Below, one piece after another: positions 38,755 through 49,900 of a DNA stretch of 64,000 nucleotides. Location of the stretch: the NCBI GenBank assembly GCA_027886175.1, contig JAJNNQ010000024.1:33971001-34035000 (forward strand), given 5' to 3'. The number at the start of each line of letters is the position of its first letter. Positions within the stretch are counted from its first letter, which is position 1. Below the pieces are notes generated by a model. That model did not search any database and was not told the origin of the DNA. It saw only the letters and a program-made list of their open reading frames with translations. The position numbers and the translations under genes are program-made. The DNA is from Phylloscopus collybita (lineage: Eukaryota > Chordata > Aves > Passeriformes > Phylloscopidae).

Positions 38755-39081
38755 GCTTAAAATGGGATTATGAGGAAGATGGAGAGAGACTTCGTACAAC
38801 TGCTTGTACTCATAGGACAAGGGATAATGGTTTTTAACTAAGAGAGGATAGATTTAAATGTCATATAAGGAAGGAATTACTTATTATGAGAGTGATATAG
38901 CACTGGCACAGGCTGCCTAGAGAAGTTGTGGTTGCTCCATCCCTGCAAGTGCTCAAGGTCAGGCTGGATGGGGCTTGGAGCAACCTGGTCTAGTGGAAGA
39001 GGTCCCTGCCCATGGCAGGGGGTTGGAACAAGGTGATGATTAAAGGCCCTTCCAATCCAAAGCATTCTAGGATTCCATGAA
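38755..39081 (+). mobile_element. CR1 LINE, 3' end fragment
   Basis: The stretch follows the CR1 ORF2 C-terminus and 3' end: TCATAGGACAAGGGATAATGG, GCACTGGCACAGGCTGCC, AGTGCTCAAGGTCAGGCTGG, CAACCTGGTCTAGTGGAAG, CCCTGCCCATGGCAGGGGG and AAGGCCCTTCCAATCCAAAG, with tail ATTCTAGGATTCCATGA. The reading frame is broken by substitutions and small indels. About 330 bases, 5'-truncated. Confidence 0.92.
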
Positions 39082-39193
39082 ATGGAGACATTCACACCTT
39101 AATTACATTGGGTAACTTAAGGTAAAGTAAAAAGCCTTCTGGACTTGACATACATAAAAAGAAAAAATTAGGAAGTTCCAAATCTGAAAAATC

Positions 39194-39195
<2 letters not shown>

Positions 39196-39222
<27 letters not shown>
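39196..39222. repeat. T27 homopolymer
   Basis: Twenty-seven consecutive T on the plus strand, about 115 bases right of the CR1 3' end. On the minus strand it would be an A27 tract, but no retroposed sequence is recognised on the appropriate side. Confidence 0.9.
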
Positions 39223-39226
<4 letters not shown>

Positions 39227-41439
39227 ATGTACCTGCTGATGTTATATGCACAATAAAAATTTGGACTTTCAATGCTCTAAATTACTTAGAAATAAAATCA
39301 AACAATGGTTTGTAATGCATCTAACACAAAACTCAAAGCCCTAAAAGATGGCCATGTATTTATATACATATTAGCTGGTTCCAGCCTGCATTTGAAAGTT
39401 TAGGTGGACATTTTTCTGGAAGTGTAAAAATAATATTACGGACAGTATTACCTTTCTGGAATAAAAGGAGCTTAGATAAAGAATAGCCTACTGTATCTTC
39501 AAAAAGTAGCATGTTTCTTAAGTTCCATGTGCATTATATTTGCAATTTACATGGGGATTTGTAACAGCGGTGCTGCTCCCTGGGTGTTACTTATTTTGGA
39601 TGGACTTCTCTAAGGCTGAGTTTACACAGCTGTGGTAGGAAAACCTAGCCACAATCAATTAAAAAGTGCAACACAAATCCTTTAGACAGCATTCTCAGGC
39701 TGTCCTGCTGTTGAGACAGCTACTATTCTCCGAGAACGAGTGCTCTAACTGTATTAAACTTTGTCCTAACCAAAATAAGCTTTTACTAATTTTCACCATT
39801 TAAGGAACATAAGGACCTGCCTTTGTCATTTAAAAATTTAAGCTGACTAAGCCTCATAGAAACAGAACGTTAAAGAACTAAAGCAATTAAATCCATTTAC
39901 AGAGGTCAGAAGAGTCTCTGGGTTTTAGACATGATGGGCTTGTATGGTCTGTGCTTGTCATTCACGTGAACTTTCACATTATGGGTTGATAGGTGGCAAA
40001 ATAAGTCACCTCTGTTTTCCTCTTGGTAGCAGAGTGATGCTGAGCTGATCCTAGCAGGTCACCGGTGTCCTGGCATTACCTGCACTTCTGATTACTAAAC
40101 AACCAGAATAAGCAGGCAAATGAGACCCCAGACGCCCTGTCTTTGTGTGGGACATATTTATTACCAACCTACTAAATCCTGCACACAAAGAAAGCCTGAG
40201 GGAATGTAGTGTGTCTACAAGCTGATGCAAAAAGCACTGAGGAAAAAAAAAAAAAAAGGATAAATAAACAGGCAGCTGAAAAGCCTGAAGTCTAACTAAC
40301 TCACCAGCACATTGATAATACAATAATGTGGACTCTGAACAAGGCTTTTTTTGTTTTTCAGCTAATTAGTAAAAAAAAAGAGATTAAGGTTTTTAATTTC
40401 ACTTGCTCTTTCCTCCCTCTTTTTACCTGGAGGGTGTGCATGTATATGTACATATGTATTTCCTAAAAGAGCAAAGAGAACGTACATACATATATATTAT
40501 GATGTGGAAAACATGAGGTGGAGTGTGAGTTTGGTTTTATTTCCAACAAGAGGGTCATCGACATTATTTCAGATTTCCATGTTCTGTGACTGCAAGCAGT
40601 CAGATGTGTGTGTGTGTGTCTGTGTTATAGGGTGGGAGGGGAAGGGGGAAGCTGAACAGAGGATATGAATTTTAATCAGTTTCCTGAATGAATACAACAC
40701 TGTATTTCCCCCTACTCTCCTTAGGATGACAATTCATAGGAGATAACCTTCTCCTTTGAAAAACCTTGAAGGGAAAGTTTGTTTTTACCATAACAAATGC
40801 AACAAAAGAAGAGAGAAGCTGGGAAAGGGGGAGGGCAGACAAATTAAATGTCAAACTTTCTCTCCTTACTTGAAGATAACAGCATACTAGGAACCCTTCT
40901 TAGAAGCTTAACATAAATGCAGTTAAGCTGTTGCCAGCTGCAGTAAACCTCTCTCTCACCTTTCTTTCTCTCTTTCAAGAGATCTTTGAATGCCTTCTCC
41001 TTCATCATAAATCAGACCTGCGAGCAATTATCACTCAAGCCGGATGGCAGCGGCCTGAGTGGCCACTGCTATTCCACTGCTGTAATCTGCACTTCGTCAG
41101 GTTACACTACCCTTGATGAAATTTCACATTTCTTTGCCAATGAGTGTTACTTCTCCATTTATGACTCACTGTCTTTGCAGCAGAGAACTGTAAATTTCAT
41201 TCGTCTCCTTGTAATTTGCTTAACCATCATGGACCATCCGGCGGTGCTGAGCACCCTCAGTAACCCATCGGGGAGTCTCAGAGCACTCCCAATAGGATGT
41301 GCTTCTGCTGTTGTTCCTCAAACACTTCCCCTGAGGGCATATCTCAGCGCCTCGGAGGGAGACTGGACACAGACACCCTTCTCTGGGATGATGTCGATCT
41401 GAGCTACCAAAGGAACTCTTCGTATTCGTCATCCTCTTT
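39223..41439. other. Non-coding flank of the CpG island
   Basis: Contains an A15 run at 40243-40257 and a (TG)7 tract at 40605-40618. From about 40920 the sequence becomes more complex and less AT-rich as it approaches the CpG island; this part is listed as a possible conserved element. No exon with both splice sites was recognised on either strand. Confidence 0.45.
40920..41240. promoter_or_regulatory. Possible conserved regulatory element
   Basis: Balanced composition, no simple repeats and many short motifs (GTAATTTGC, CAATTATC, CCAATGAG, TGACTCA-like TGACTCAC) lie within 1 kb of a CpG island. An inverted repeat CAGCGGCC-TGAGT-GGCCACTG sits at 41048-41068 with 7 of 8 arm pairs. This is how vertebrate promoter-proximal enhancers often look, but conservation cannot be judged from one sequence. 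A plus-strand open frame (40986-41402) spans it and has no known domain. Confidence 0.25.
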
Positions 41440-41868
41440 CCTATCCGTGCTGCCCTTGGGTGACAGGTTCCTCAAAAGTTCCGGCCCCGCCAGCCCCCAG
41501 GCTGCACCTTGCCGCCCTCAGAGAGAAGGCGGAGGCTCTTCGGCCAGTCTTTCAGCCAGAAGTGAATAAAATGAAAAACTCAAACCACCCCGAAATTCCA
41601 CCCTCGCCAAAGGGAGCGGGCTCCAGCCTTCAGGTCACGCCAAGCCCGTGAGCGCTGCCCGGGGCTGCGCGCCCCGCACCGCCGCCAGCCAGCAGCGCGC
41701 ACGGCACCCAACACGGACCTGCCCAAAGCTCGCCTTTCCCACCCCGGCCAGGCAGCTTTGAACTTCTTAACTAAAGCCCCCAACCCAACCCAAAGGGCAC
41801 GCCCGCTCCCCCAACCAACCTACATCCCCGCGCACAGCTGTCAAGACGGGCATGAAAAAGTAGGCACA

Positions 41869-41899
41869 GAGAGAGAGAAAGAAAGAGAGAGCGAGAGAG
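41869..41899. repeat. GA-rich purine tract
   Basis: An almost pure A/G tract on the plus strand, so CT-rich on the minus strand immediately downstream of the putative splice donor. Similar pyrimidine tracts next to donors can bind splicing regulators, but here it may be just a simple repeat. Confidence 0.7.
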
Positions 41900-41907
41900 T
41901 CACTCAC

Positions 41908-42000
41908 CGTTGGCGGCGACACAGAGGTTTCCAGAGCCACTTTGAACTAAGAATGACTGAGGGACAAACTCTTCCTCAGAGTCCGAGCCCGCGGCCGCCC
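41908..42000 (-). other. Putative first exon of a minus-strand transcript
   Basis: On the minus strand the CpG-rich sequence ends ...CGCCAACG followed by GTGAGTGAC, a near-perfect splice donor. The last exon base is 41908 and the intron begins at 41907. The start site is unknown. The right limit given assumes initiation 40-80 bases downstream of the CCAAT box at 42038-42042. The segment between that box and the donor has no ATG, which fits a 5'-untranslated first exon. One frame is open across it (reading SDSEEEFVPQSF near the middle), so a coding exon fed by an upstream start cannot be excluded. The intron opens with a CT-rich tract (41869-41899). No later exon was found at lower coordinates. 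Gene unknown. Confidence 0.45.
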
Positions 42001-42052
42001 GGGCCGCGCCGTCGCCCAGCGACCGCCCCGGGCCCTCATTGGCCGGCGGCGA

Positions 42053-42084
42053 GGGGAGAGGGGAGGGGGACTGCGAGCGGGGGG
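42053..42084 (+). other. Potential G-quadruplex sequence
   Basis: Four G runs, GGGG (42053-42056), GGGG (42060-42063), GGGGG (42065-42069) and GGGGGG (42079-42084), are separated by loops of 3, 1 and 9 bases, just upstream of the minus-strand CCAAT box. The 9-base loop is long for the usual rule, so stability is uncertain. Confidence 0.5.
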
Positions 42085-42430
42085 TGGAGGAGGCGGACGA
42101 ACAGGGCAGGGGGGGACCTGCGGGCCACAGACACACACACACAGAGAAGGGAGGGGGGAAAAAACACAGAAAGAAATAAAATGAACAAAAAAACCCACGG
42201 CAAAACACGGACAGAAAGACAATAAAAGTCGAGCCGGGGCACGAGGGAAGGCCGCCCCCCCACCCCGCCGCCTGCCCCAGCGGGGCAGCCCTGCCTGAGG
42301 GGCGGCCGACTGCACGTATCTGACCCTCGGGCTGCTACTGTCCTTTAAAACTCCTGTCCTCGAATACCCATCCTTTAAAACTCGCATCCATCAGGTTTTT
42401 TGTTGGGTTTTTTTCGGTTTGGTCTGGGTG

Positions 42431-42432
<2 letters not shown>

Positions 42433-42458
<26 letters not shown>
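42433..42458. repeat. T26 homopolymer
   Basis: Twenty-six consecutive T on the plus strand at the right edge of the CpG island. Confidence 0.9.
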
Positions 42459-42463
<5 letters not shown>

Positions 42464-42477
42464 TTTTGACATTGGCC

Positions 42478-42595
42478 CTGGTGCGAGATGCGCTTTGTTC
42501 CCACGACATGGGCGCTCACTGTCAATGAGTCGTACTCATTGCTGCGGCCGCGCTCCGTCTTACTAACGGGAAAGCTTTGCCCGACGTATTGTGAG
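42478..42595. other. Secondary CpG cluster with 17-bp palindrome
   Basis: About a dozen CpGs occur between 42484 and 42595, including GCGGCCGCGC, separated from the main island by the T26 run. It contains AATGAGT-CGT-ACTCATT at 42524-42540, a perfect inverted repeat with 7-base arms whose halves resemble AP-1-like TGAGT sites. It may be an outlying part of the promoter region. Confidence 0.5.
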
Positions 42596-44381
42596 GTGAA
42601 TTATTTCAGATTCCATGTGGAAAGTGTAAAGTCCTTTTGGGGATTGATTTAACAATTCCCTTCCCTCTAGTTTATAAAGCAAACAGCCCAAGACCTCCAC
42701 CATGCAGGCAAGAGGTGGAGGAGAGGTGCAGACACGGCTGTGTGGGGTAGAAGCAACTCAGCAAACCACCACACTGGTAACAGGGAAGAAGCACAGCTCC
42801 CACCAGCATCATTTCGTTGATTAAATTAAAAAAAAAAAAAATCCACAACAAATCGGGTTCTAAGATTATATTTTATGTAGAGCTGTGCCTGACTGAGGAA
42901 GAGCTTCTACTGACTGCAAGGAAATTGAATCAGGTACATGTAGGTTAAGTAGATCCAATTGGAAAAGCATACTGTAAGCAATTAATGGTTATCAAGGTCT
43001 TATTCCAATTATATTTTTAAACAAAACTGGGAAATCAGAAGTGCCAGACTGGCAAAAAAACTACCGGGCAAATGTGGAGGTCAGATATGTGCAGTACATC
43101 AATAAAAACAGGGAACATGAACACAGACGTATAATACAGGACAATGCATTTAAACATGAGCTTTAGCCCCTGCTACATTTGATCTGCAGGTTATAATGAT
43201 TAATCTCCCACATTTTCCCAAATACTGAAATGTTATCATGCAAAATCCATCAAAATAAAAGAACAGTCAGCACAAGGAAACAATCAAATTTAAAAAATCA
43301 TCTGTTTCTAAAAAAACACATTTTAAACATAGCATAACTCACAACAGAGCTGTACAATATTTCTTACTAAACACAACATGAACACTTTAGAAAAGGACAC
43401 AAACCCAAAACAATAAAGTGAGTTTAACATTTAAATCCCCAAAGCTGGTTCTGCTATATTTCCTTCCACCTTGGTCATTAGTTTTTCTCATCATAAGCCC
43501 TTGGATGTCAACTCCTTGGCATATGCCAGTCTTATAAATCACCATTTATAATCAGAGAAGAAATTTTGGCATCAGAGGCAACCCCTGGTATCCAAGGAGC
43601 ATACAGGACTGTACCTGTGCTTAGAGACACTTGTCACCCAAAGCAGAAAAGCCAGCGTTGGTTGAGAGCCTACGTGTGAACAGCAGCCTATGCAGCATGC
43701 AGAAGTAGAGCTGAAATTGAGCCCTGTGTCTTTTGTTATGATCAGCAGTGGAGTTGTCTGGATCACCTTTTCTGACAACTCTCCAGACAGAGAAGTTCCT
43801 CCTTTAGGAAGGCAGCTTTTAAGGAATCTGCAGCCCTTCATACTCCCTGACCCTTTTTGTGCTGCCAAGGATGTAACCTTCCCATTGTGCTAACTACTGG
43901 TAGGACCTGAAGACAGACAGGAAGAAAAAGGAGCACGTGCAAGTGGATGAGCACTGCTTTCCTTGTCACAGTCCCTGACATGAAAACTGAGATTCAGCTC
44001 TAATTCTGATCTGCTTTCGAAGAAGCAAAGTCTACTCTGTGTCCTCCTCTTTCTGGCAAGAGATTCGATGAACCCTGACATTTAACGAAGTTTAAATCAG
44101 GACTTTGATTTGCTATGCTTTCATTGACAAACAGGGTAACATGTATTTCTAGTCCTGTGTAGTCAGAGGCTGAATTTTAGTGTGATGATGACTGAAAGTG
44201 TTAAATCAGTGTTTTCCTATAGACCCATACAGTTTTTCAGTGTACTTTGTAAGAAGAGGGCACATTTTTCCAGCCATTGAGAAAGAAAATCTAGTTTAAA
44301 AAAGTATTTCAAGTCTTTAATTCGTTTACACAAACATCAGTAAAATGCATAAAAGGAAGGTTAATGGTGTGGCTACCTGAC

Positions 44382-44406
44382 AAAAAAAAAAAAAAAAAAA
44401 AAAAAA
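44382..44406. repeat. A25 homopolymer
   Basis: Twenty-five consecutive A on the plus strand. The sequence to the left has no recognised retrogene. Confidence 0.9.
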
Positions 44407-44615
44407 GTATGGACAATTACAGTAGAGCCCCAAAGCTCTCCCTGTGTTTTGTTTAGGCAGCACGCTTGGCATAACTATACATGAATTCTGTACTCTGGAC
44501 ATAAACAGCAGGAGCAGAATGAGCTGAATTTGGAATTGTAACCCTAAAAGCAAAATGTCAGTGCTTTTGTCAGTCCACATCAGAAAGTTTCTGCCATTTC
44601 CCCATGTTTGCAAGT

Positions 44616-44668
44616 TGTTGGGTTTTTTTGGGGGGTTTTTTTTTGGTTTGTTTTTTTTTTCTTTTTGG
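44616..44668. repeat. G/T-rich low-complexity tract
   Basis: Alternating runs of T and G on the plus strand (T7, G6, T9, T10 with intervening GG). Read on the minus strand it encodes K/N/P-rich low-complexity peptides. Confidence 0.8.
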
Positions 44669-46486
44669 TAGGAGCTTTCCCCATCTCCCACTATTGCAGT
44701 TTTGGCAAGGATAAAAGAAGAAAATAAAAATAATGACAACAACATAACCCAAACCTTTTTAATGGCAATTTTGGGTTTTAATCAACTACACCATTGCAGA
44801 GCACACATGAGAAGATCCCGTGGGCTTTCACGGTCGTTACGTGCACTTCCAGCAGTGCATGAGCTGACCTTTACAAGGGAAGATTCCCTAGGAATTGTGC
44901 ATACTAACCACTCAGGGCTGTGCTGCTATGAAGGGCACTGACACATACCACCGTGCTCCCTGGAAAATTGCCTTTTGGGCATGAATGACAGGATGGATTC
45001 AACAGGAGATTTTGCCAGCTGCTGGATGGAAGGTGTGCAGTAGGCAGCTCTGCTGACAACATCCAATTAAAATGCATGGGAAGAAAAGTGATACCTTCTT
45101 TTTTAACCAAGTCAACAAGGCTGTAAGGCAAGCATGTGTTAAATTGTGGATCCTTTAAGAGAATTGCCTCCTTTTTTTCCTGCTTGGACAGAAAACCAAG
45201 AATTAAATCTGACCTTTTCACAAAAATTAAACTGAGAGAGAGACGAAAGTTACAAGTTTGTTTCCTTCTCAGACAAGTATCTCATTGAATTTACTGCAAC
45301 TGCAGGTCCAAGTAAAACAAGCAGGATTTGGCCCGTAAACTTTCATTCCAGCTGCCAGAGCAAAATTTCTAATTGATTAGAGCAAAATGAATTTGCAGCA
45401 ATACTGGGTTGCCATGGAACCTGAGCAAGTAGGACAAGATACTTTGCAGAATGTGCTGTTTCTCCTTCAAAAATACAAAACAGAAGGACTAGATAACACA
45501 TTCATTATGCACACTCTTGCAATTTGGAACTTAACTCAAAGAAAAACAAAACAGATTCCAAGTATGGGCCCCTTGGCATCAATTTGTAACAATCTTATAT
45601 ATCCCCTTGCAGTGAACAGTCAAAATTATGTTCTTTGGACTTGAGGCAGGAACAATAATCGTTGAATGTCTCTGTATGAATGATGTGATACTAGCACATA
45701 TTCAGAGGAAAACAGAGCAGAATCTTCTATTTTATCTATGAGCCAGTATTTCAGATTAAAATAAAAAAAAAAAAAAATCAGGGGAAGATAAGTTGCAGTG
45801 TCTGGTGGATTTATGAAAGTACTTAGGAAGCACAAACTTTGGAAATAGGTTAGTACAAAGAATCTGTTTCTCAACTTAACTGAGGAACTTGCAATATTCA
45901 GGCAACTGCTTTAAATTTAGGGAGGAGACAAGCAGAGCAGACCCTAAATAGTTAGGGGAAAGTAAGAAAAACACTAAACACGCCTTCATTTTATGCTGCA
46001 CATTTGGCTGTAATATTTAAGAATTACTTTATCTCTCACAGGATTTGGCGTTCAGAGATCAACAGCTGATTTAAAACGGGTGTATTCATGCTAGTGTGAA
46101 TAGAAGGGCTGCCAGAAACACAGAACATTCACAGAGATACTTCTAAAGAAGGTCAGTAAATTGTTTCATGCACTATATTCAGTGGATTATACTCATATGT
46201 TTATAATTTGTCCCAAAAGAGGTGAAAAAGAGTGGATATATACAAAGGCTGTCTTCTCACAGAGCTGAAATGAAAAGGCAACAGGATTTAATAGTGTTCA
46301 ATATACCCAGAATGGTATTATCTGTGATCAATAAATAAGTAGTATCAGCTTTTTTCACCTGGTAACTTCTATCAAGCTTCATTCAAGAATCTTTAAGGGC
46401 TTTACAAGCAGTGGGTATGTAAACTTTGAAATACCATTATCAGATCTGTTGGGATCTGTTATCAGATTGGCTGATACAATGGTCAC

Positions 46487-46903
46487 AGTGATGGAACACT
46501 TCTGTTATGAAGACAGGCTGAGAGAGTTGGAGTTGTTAAGCAGGAAGAAAAGAAGACTCTGCAGAGATCTTCCAGCAGCCTTCCAGTACTTAGAGAAAAC
46601 TTGTAAAAAAAGAGGGAGACTGACTTTTACACAGGCAGATAGTGATAGGACAAGAAGGAAGAGTCTTAAACTAAAAGAGAAGAGATTTAGATTAGATAAT
46701 AGGAAGAAATTTTTCCCTGTGAGGGTGTTGAGGCACTGGCACAGGTAGCCCAGAGAAGCTGTGGATGTTCCATCTCTGGAAGCGTTCAAGGCCAGGCTGT
46801 ACAGAATTTTGAGCAACCTGGTCTTGTGGAAGGTGTCCCTGCCCAGGGCAGGGAGTGTGGAACTAGAGGGTCTCTAAGGTCCCTTACAGCCCAAACCATT
46901 CTG
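46487..46903 (+). mobile_element. CR1 LINE, ORF2 C-terminus and 3' end
   Basis: The plus strand encodes the CR1 ORF2 C-terminus in one frame, with blocks RLRELELL, RRLCRDLPAAFQYL, DSDRTRRKSLKLK, RFRLDNRKKFFPVRVLRHW, then a premature TAG at 46746-46748 where the family normally reads Leu. The same frame continues as PREAVDVPSLEAFKARL to a natural-looking TAA. The 3' part has CAACCTGGTCTTGTGGAAGG and GTCCCTTACAGCCCAAACC and ends at CATTCTGG, lacking the ATTCTATG repeats. About 417 bases, 5'-truncated, and one of the better-preserved copies here. Confidence 0.95.
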
Positions 46904-49900
46904 GGGAACAGACTTACACTTCTGACAGATAAGGAAACTGAGGCACAGAGATATGTAAGCATTTGATTCAAAATTCTGTCATTTCTTGCAGCTGCATGTT
47001 GTATCTCTAGCCACTGAAACAGTCTAAAAGACTTTCTGTCATACTCAAAATATTTTAAATTAGCAGAATTCCCACCATAAAGGAACAGCAGGCATGGGCA
47101 GAAGTGACTGCAATTACCTCAGTACAACAAGTGCAGTAGTTATCACATAAGAATGTTTGCATTAAGTCCTATCACTGACATTGCCTTTGTACCACCTTAA
47201 AACAGCAAAGTCTCTAACTGAGGTTAGAACTGGTGCACCAACGATGTTAAGCACCACTACAAACAAAAGACATCACAGTACAGCTTTGGCCTTTAAAACG
47301 AGGCTTTGCTTTGTGGGTTCACAGGAAGGCTGTGTAAATGATAGCAGAGTGTATTCTGTAGTGTGCTGGCTGAGTTTATTATCCTGTCAAAAGAAAAGAG
47401 AGTGTAAACACATGAACTTCTTTTTATGTCTTCCCCTCACTTCACACAGGAGTTTTGAGTGATCTGTACTGACATTGATGTGAAATCTTATTGATCAAAA
47501 TTAATTTGTAGCTAGTCTTGTGCTGGAGAAAACCATGACCTGCCTAAATAACCCTTAGGTACCTCTGTATGATAAAGGAAATAATAAGTAAGTCTAAAAC
47601 TCAGGCAGTTTCATTTCATAGCATATCTGATTGATTAAAACCCCACAAGCATGAAGCAGTCCTGCAGAGCTGAGATCCTGTGTGAGAGCTATCCTTGCAA
47701 AGTAGCAAGCAGGGTGGGCACCAGAACATCCCTGGATTGCTGACATGTAGGACAAAGTGGAAAGGACAGCGCCCTGCCTGCACAGCAGTGTTTGGTTCCC
47801 TGCAGAATATAAAAGGCAGTGATTTGCTCCACTGGTATTTCAGGGCAGCAGAGGTCCTGCTGGATTGAGGAGGAGAGTGGAAGAATATCTGCCATTTTGC
47901 TTTTCAAGGTGAAGGGAAATATGTACATGAAGATGAGCACTGATTACCTTCATGCTAGAAGACTGGTTTAGCACCCGGGAGCCTCACTCCTTCAGAGATG
48001 GAAAAAAAAGAATTTTCCTAAGGGACAAACAGCATTCATGTCCTTCTCATGGCAGCATATCAAGCCTTTCCAATAATATACCTCTGGAAAAAGAGTGAGC
48101 TGAACTAGCTGTCCGGCAAAATGTGTCAGTGAATCACAGGAGTAAGGAATTGTTGCGCAGATTTATTGCTGCTCTTTAACAATAGGTGGTCACAGCATTC
48201 TTAGTTCAACAGGCAATATATATCTTGTGTTTAGAATTGATTAAAAAAGCAGTCTTGGAAAACTACTCTTAGTTATTTATATTTCCTGAATTTCCACCTG
48301 CACTTATGTTTATTTTACTTAATTTAATTTTGTGTATTTGATTTATAGCTTTAAAGCCAGAGGGGAAAATGAATGAAACAAAGGGGACAAATGAATATCA
48401 TCTTAACAAGAAAAACCTGGCCAGTTGCCATGTCACTAAAATTAGGAAATGTGTAGTTTTCCCTAGAAAATGAGAAATAATCACATGCCCTGTATGAAGA
48501 CTGGCATAGTGGGGGAAAAAGGGCCATGTGAGGTTAAGAAGGAATGAATAAATTCACCTGGGCTGAAGTGGAGTATGAAGAACACATGTTACATGGGCTT
48601 CACCTGCCTTGTGGATGATTTGTGCTACTCTCCCAAATTGTGTTTTTCCCCTCCACTATGCTGTGAAGATAGGCAATGATTTTCTTTAGCCATTTAGTAG
48701 GATAATGCATTTTCTATTGAGGAAGTCAAAAAGTCACTGTCAGCAGGCCTTGGAAACATTCTTGTTTGTACAGAGCAGACCTTGGGTAGACCCTCCTCTG
48801 GGTGCAAAGCCTCTAGATTGGCAGCAGCTCTGTGAGGGAATGAAATTCTGGGATATATAAAAGCATTGCAGCTTAATGCCTGTTACCCAGCCCTCTCCCA
48901 GCACAGGTCTGGAACAAACATTTGGGCCTTATGCAGTTATTCCCCAAATGAAGCAGAAGGTAGAAAGGGACAAGAAACAAGGCAGACCTCAGATCTCCTT
49001 TGCCCCAGCTCCTGAGGTTACCAATCTGACCCAAAACAGCAGAAAACAATTTCTGATTGAGCAAGATGGAGAGGAGCAGGGAGAAAATTGTTCCCTTCCG
49101 AAGTGCAGTTCCTCCAGGGCTTGGGGTGCTCTGGAGCAGCACAGCCACACTTAGAATTTTTTGCCAACAGAAGAAAATAATACGGCAGCTTTTCAGAAAA
49201 TTACACGGGCAATTGCCCGAGCCGGATACTCAGGTTGCTCGTTTGTAGGCACAACAGTAGAAACAGATTGTGTAAGTTAGCTACAGGATTTTCTACAACA
49301 TCCGTCTCCAAGGCTCGTACCGTGCTGCGATTTAAAAGCACAGACAGGTAATGTAATTTCCAATATGTGGGAGATTTCTTGTATCTTTCTTTAAAATCAA
49401 AGAAGTAAGGATCAAGAAAGAAAGACTTTCTTCTGATACAGTATAAACAACCCTAATCACCACAGAATATTTATATCATGCCTTGTGAAATATTTATGCA
49501 AGTAATTCACATAATCTAAAGTTTTAAGGGAAATGCCACCCCCTAATTATGGCTCAGCATTACAAAAGCTTCTGCAGCTTTACTGAAGCCCAACTTGTAA
49601 AAGAATAATGTAATCAGTAGGCAGTCTGATGAGCTGCCTGTGAAGCGGCCTCTCTCAGTCTGACACTAATGCTCTATCTGATCCAAACACCCAATATAAA
49701 GTATGAAGTTCTCTGCAAATGATTACATGCAAATCTCCTAAAAGGTCCATTTTCCTGTATTTGATCACCAAACTGTAGGCTTTATAGAAATTGCTTTCTC
49801 TAAGCTTAGTGCTAACAAAATGGTTTACACTAGCCTGCAGAACTCTTCCTGATAGGCTTGGTCAAGGCAAAGAACTTTTCCCTGCTCCTGCTAACCCAGC

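Larger units (their letters stand above)
41440..42330. promoter_or_regulatory. CpG island, probable promoter region
   Basis: CpG dinucleotides are dense, with runs such as GCGGCCGC and GCGCGCCCCGC, and G+C is far above the rest of the window. Minus-strand promoter elements are present: a CCAAT box at 42038-42042 (ATTGG on plus) and a GC box at 42023-42029 (CCGCCCC on plus). To their left lies an exon-like segment with a consensus donor. Islands of this kind mark promoters of housekeeping and developmental genes and many lncRNAs. Bidirectional activity is possible, but no plus-strand exon was recognised. Confidence 0.75.
42596..46486. other. Non-coding stretch with simple repeats
   Basis: Holds an A25 run (44382-44406) and a G/T-rich tract (44616-44668), which between them generate a 139-codon low-complexity minus-strand frame. 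No gene, exon or repeat family was recognised. A GGATTTGGCCC at 45330 recalls one end of the old repeat seen elsewhere but is too short to call. Confidence 0.45.

Noticed and set aside
41900..42208. Minus-strand 102-codon frame as a complete protein
   Set aside because: The only in-frame ATG lies upstream in a low-complexity Phe/Pro-rich run, and the frame stops just past the splice donor. The exon itself is kept as a probable untranslated first exon.
41758..42225. 155-codon plus-strand frame across the CpG island
   Set aside because: Its Arg/Pro/Glu-rich peptide comes from the GA tract and GC-rich repeats. It is antisense to the better-supported minus-strand exon and has no domain.
44326..44745. 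139-codon minus-strand frame
   Set aside because: Built largely on the A25 and G/T-rich simple repeats; low complexity.
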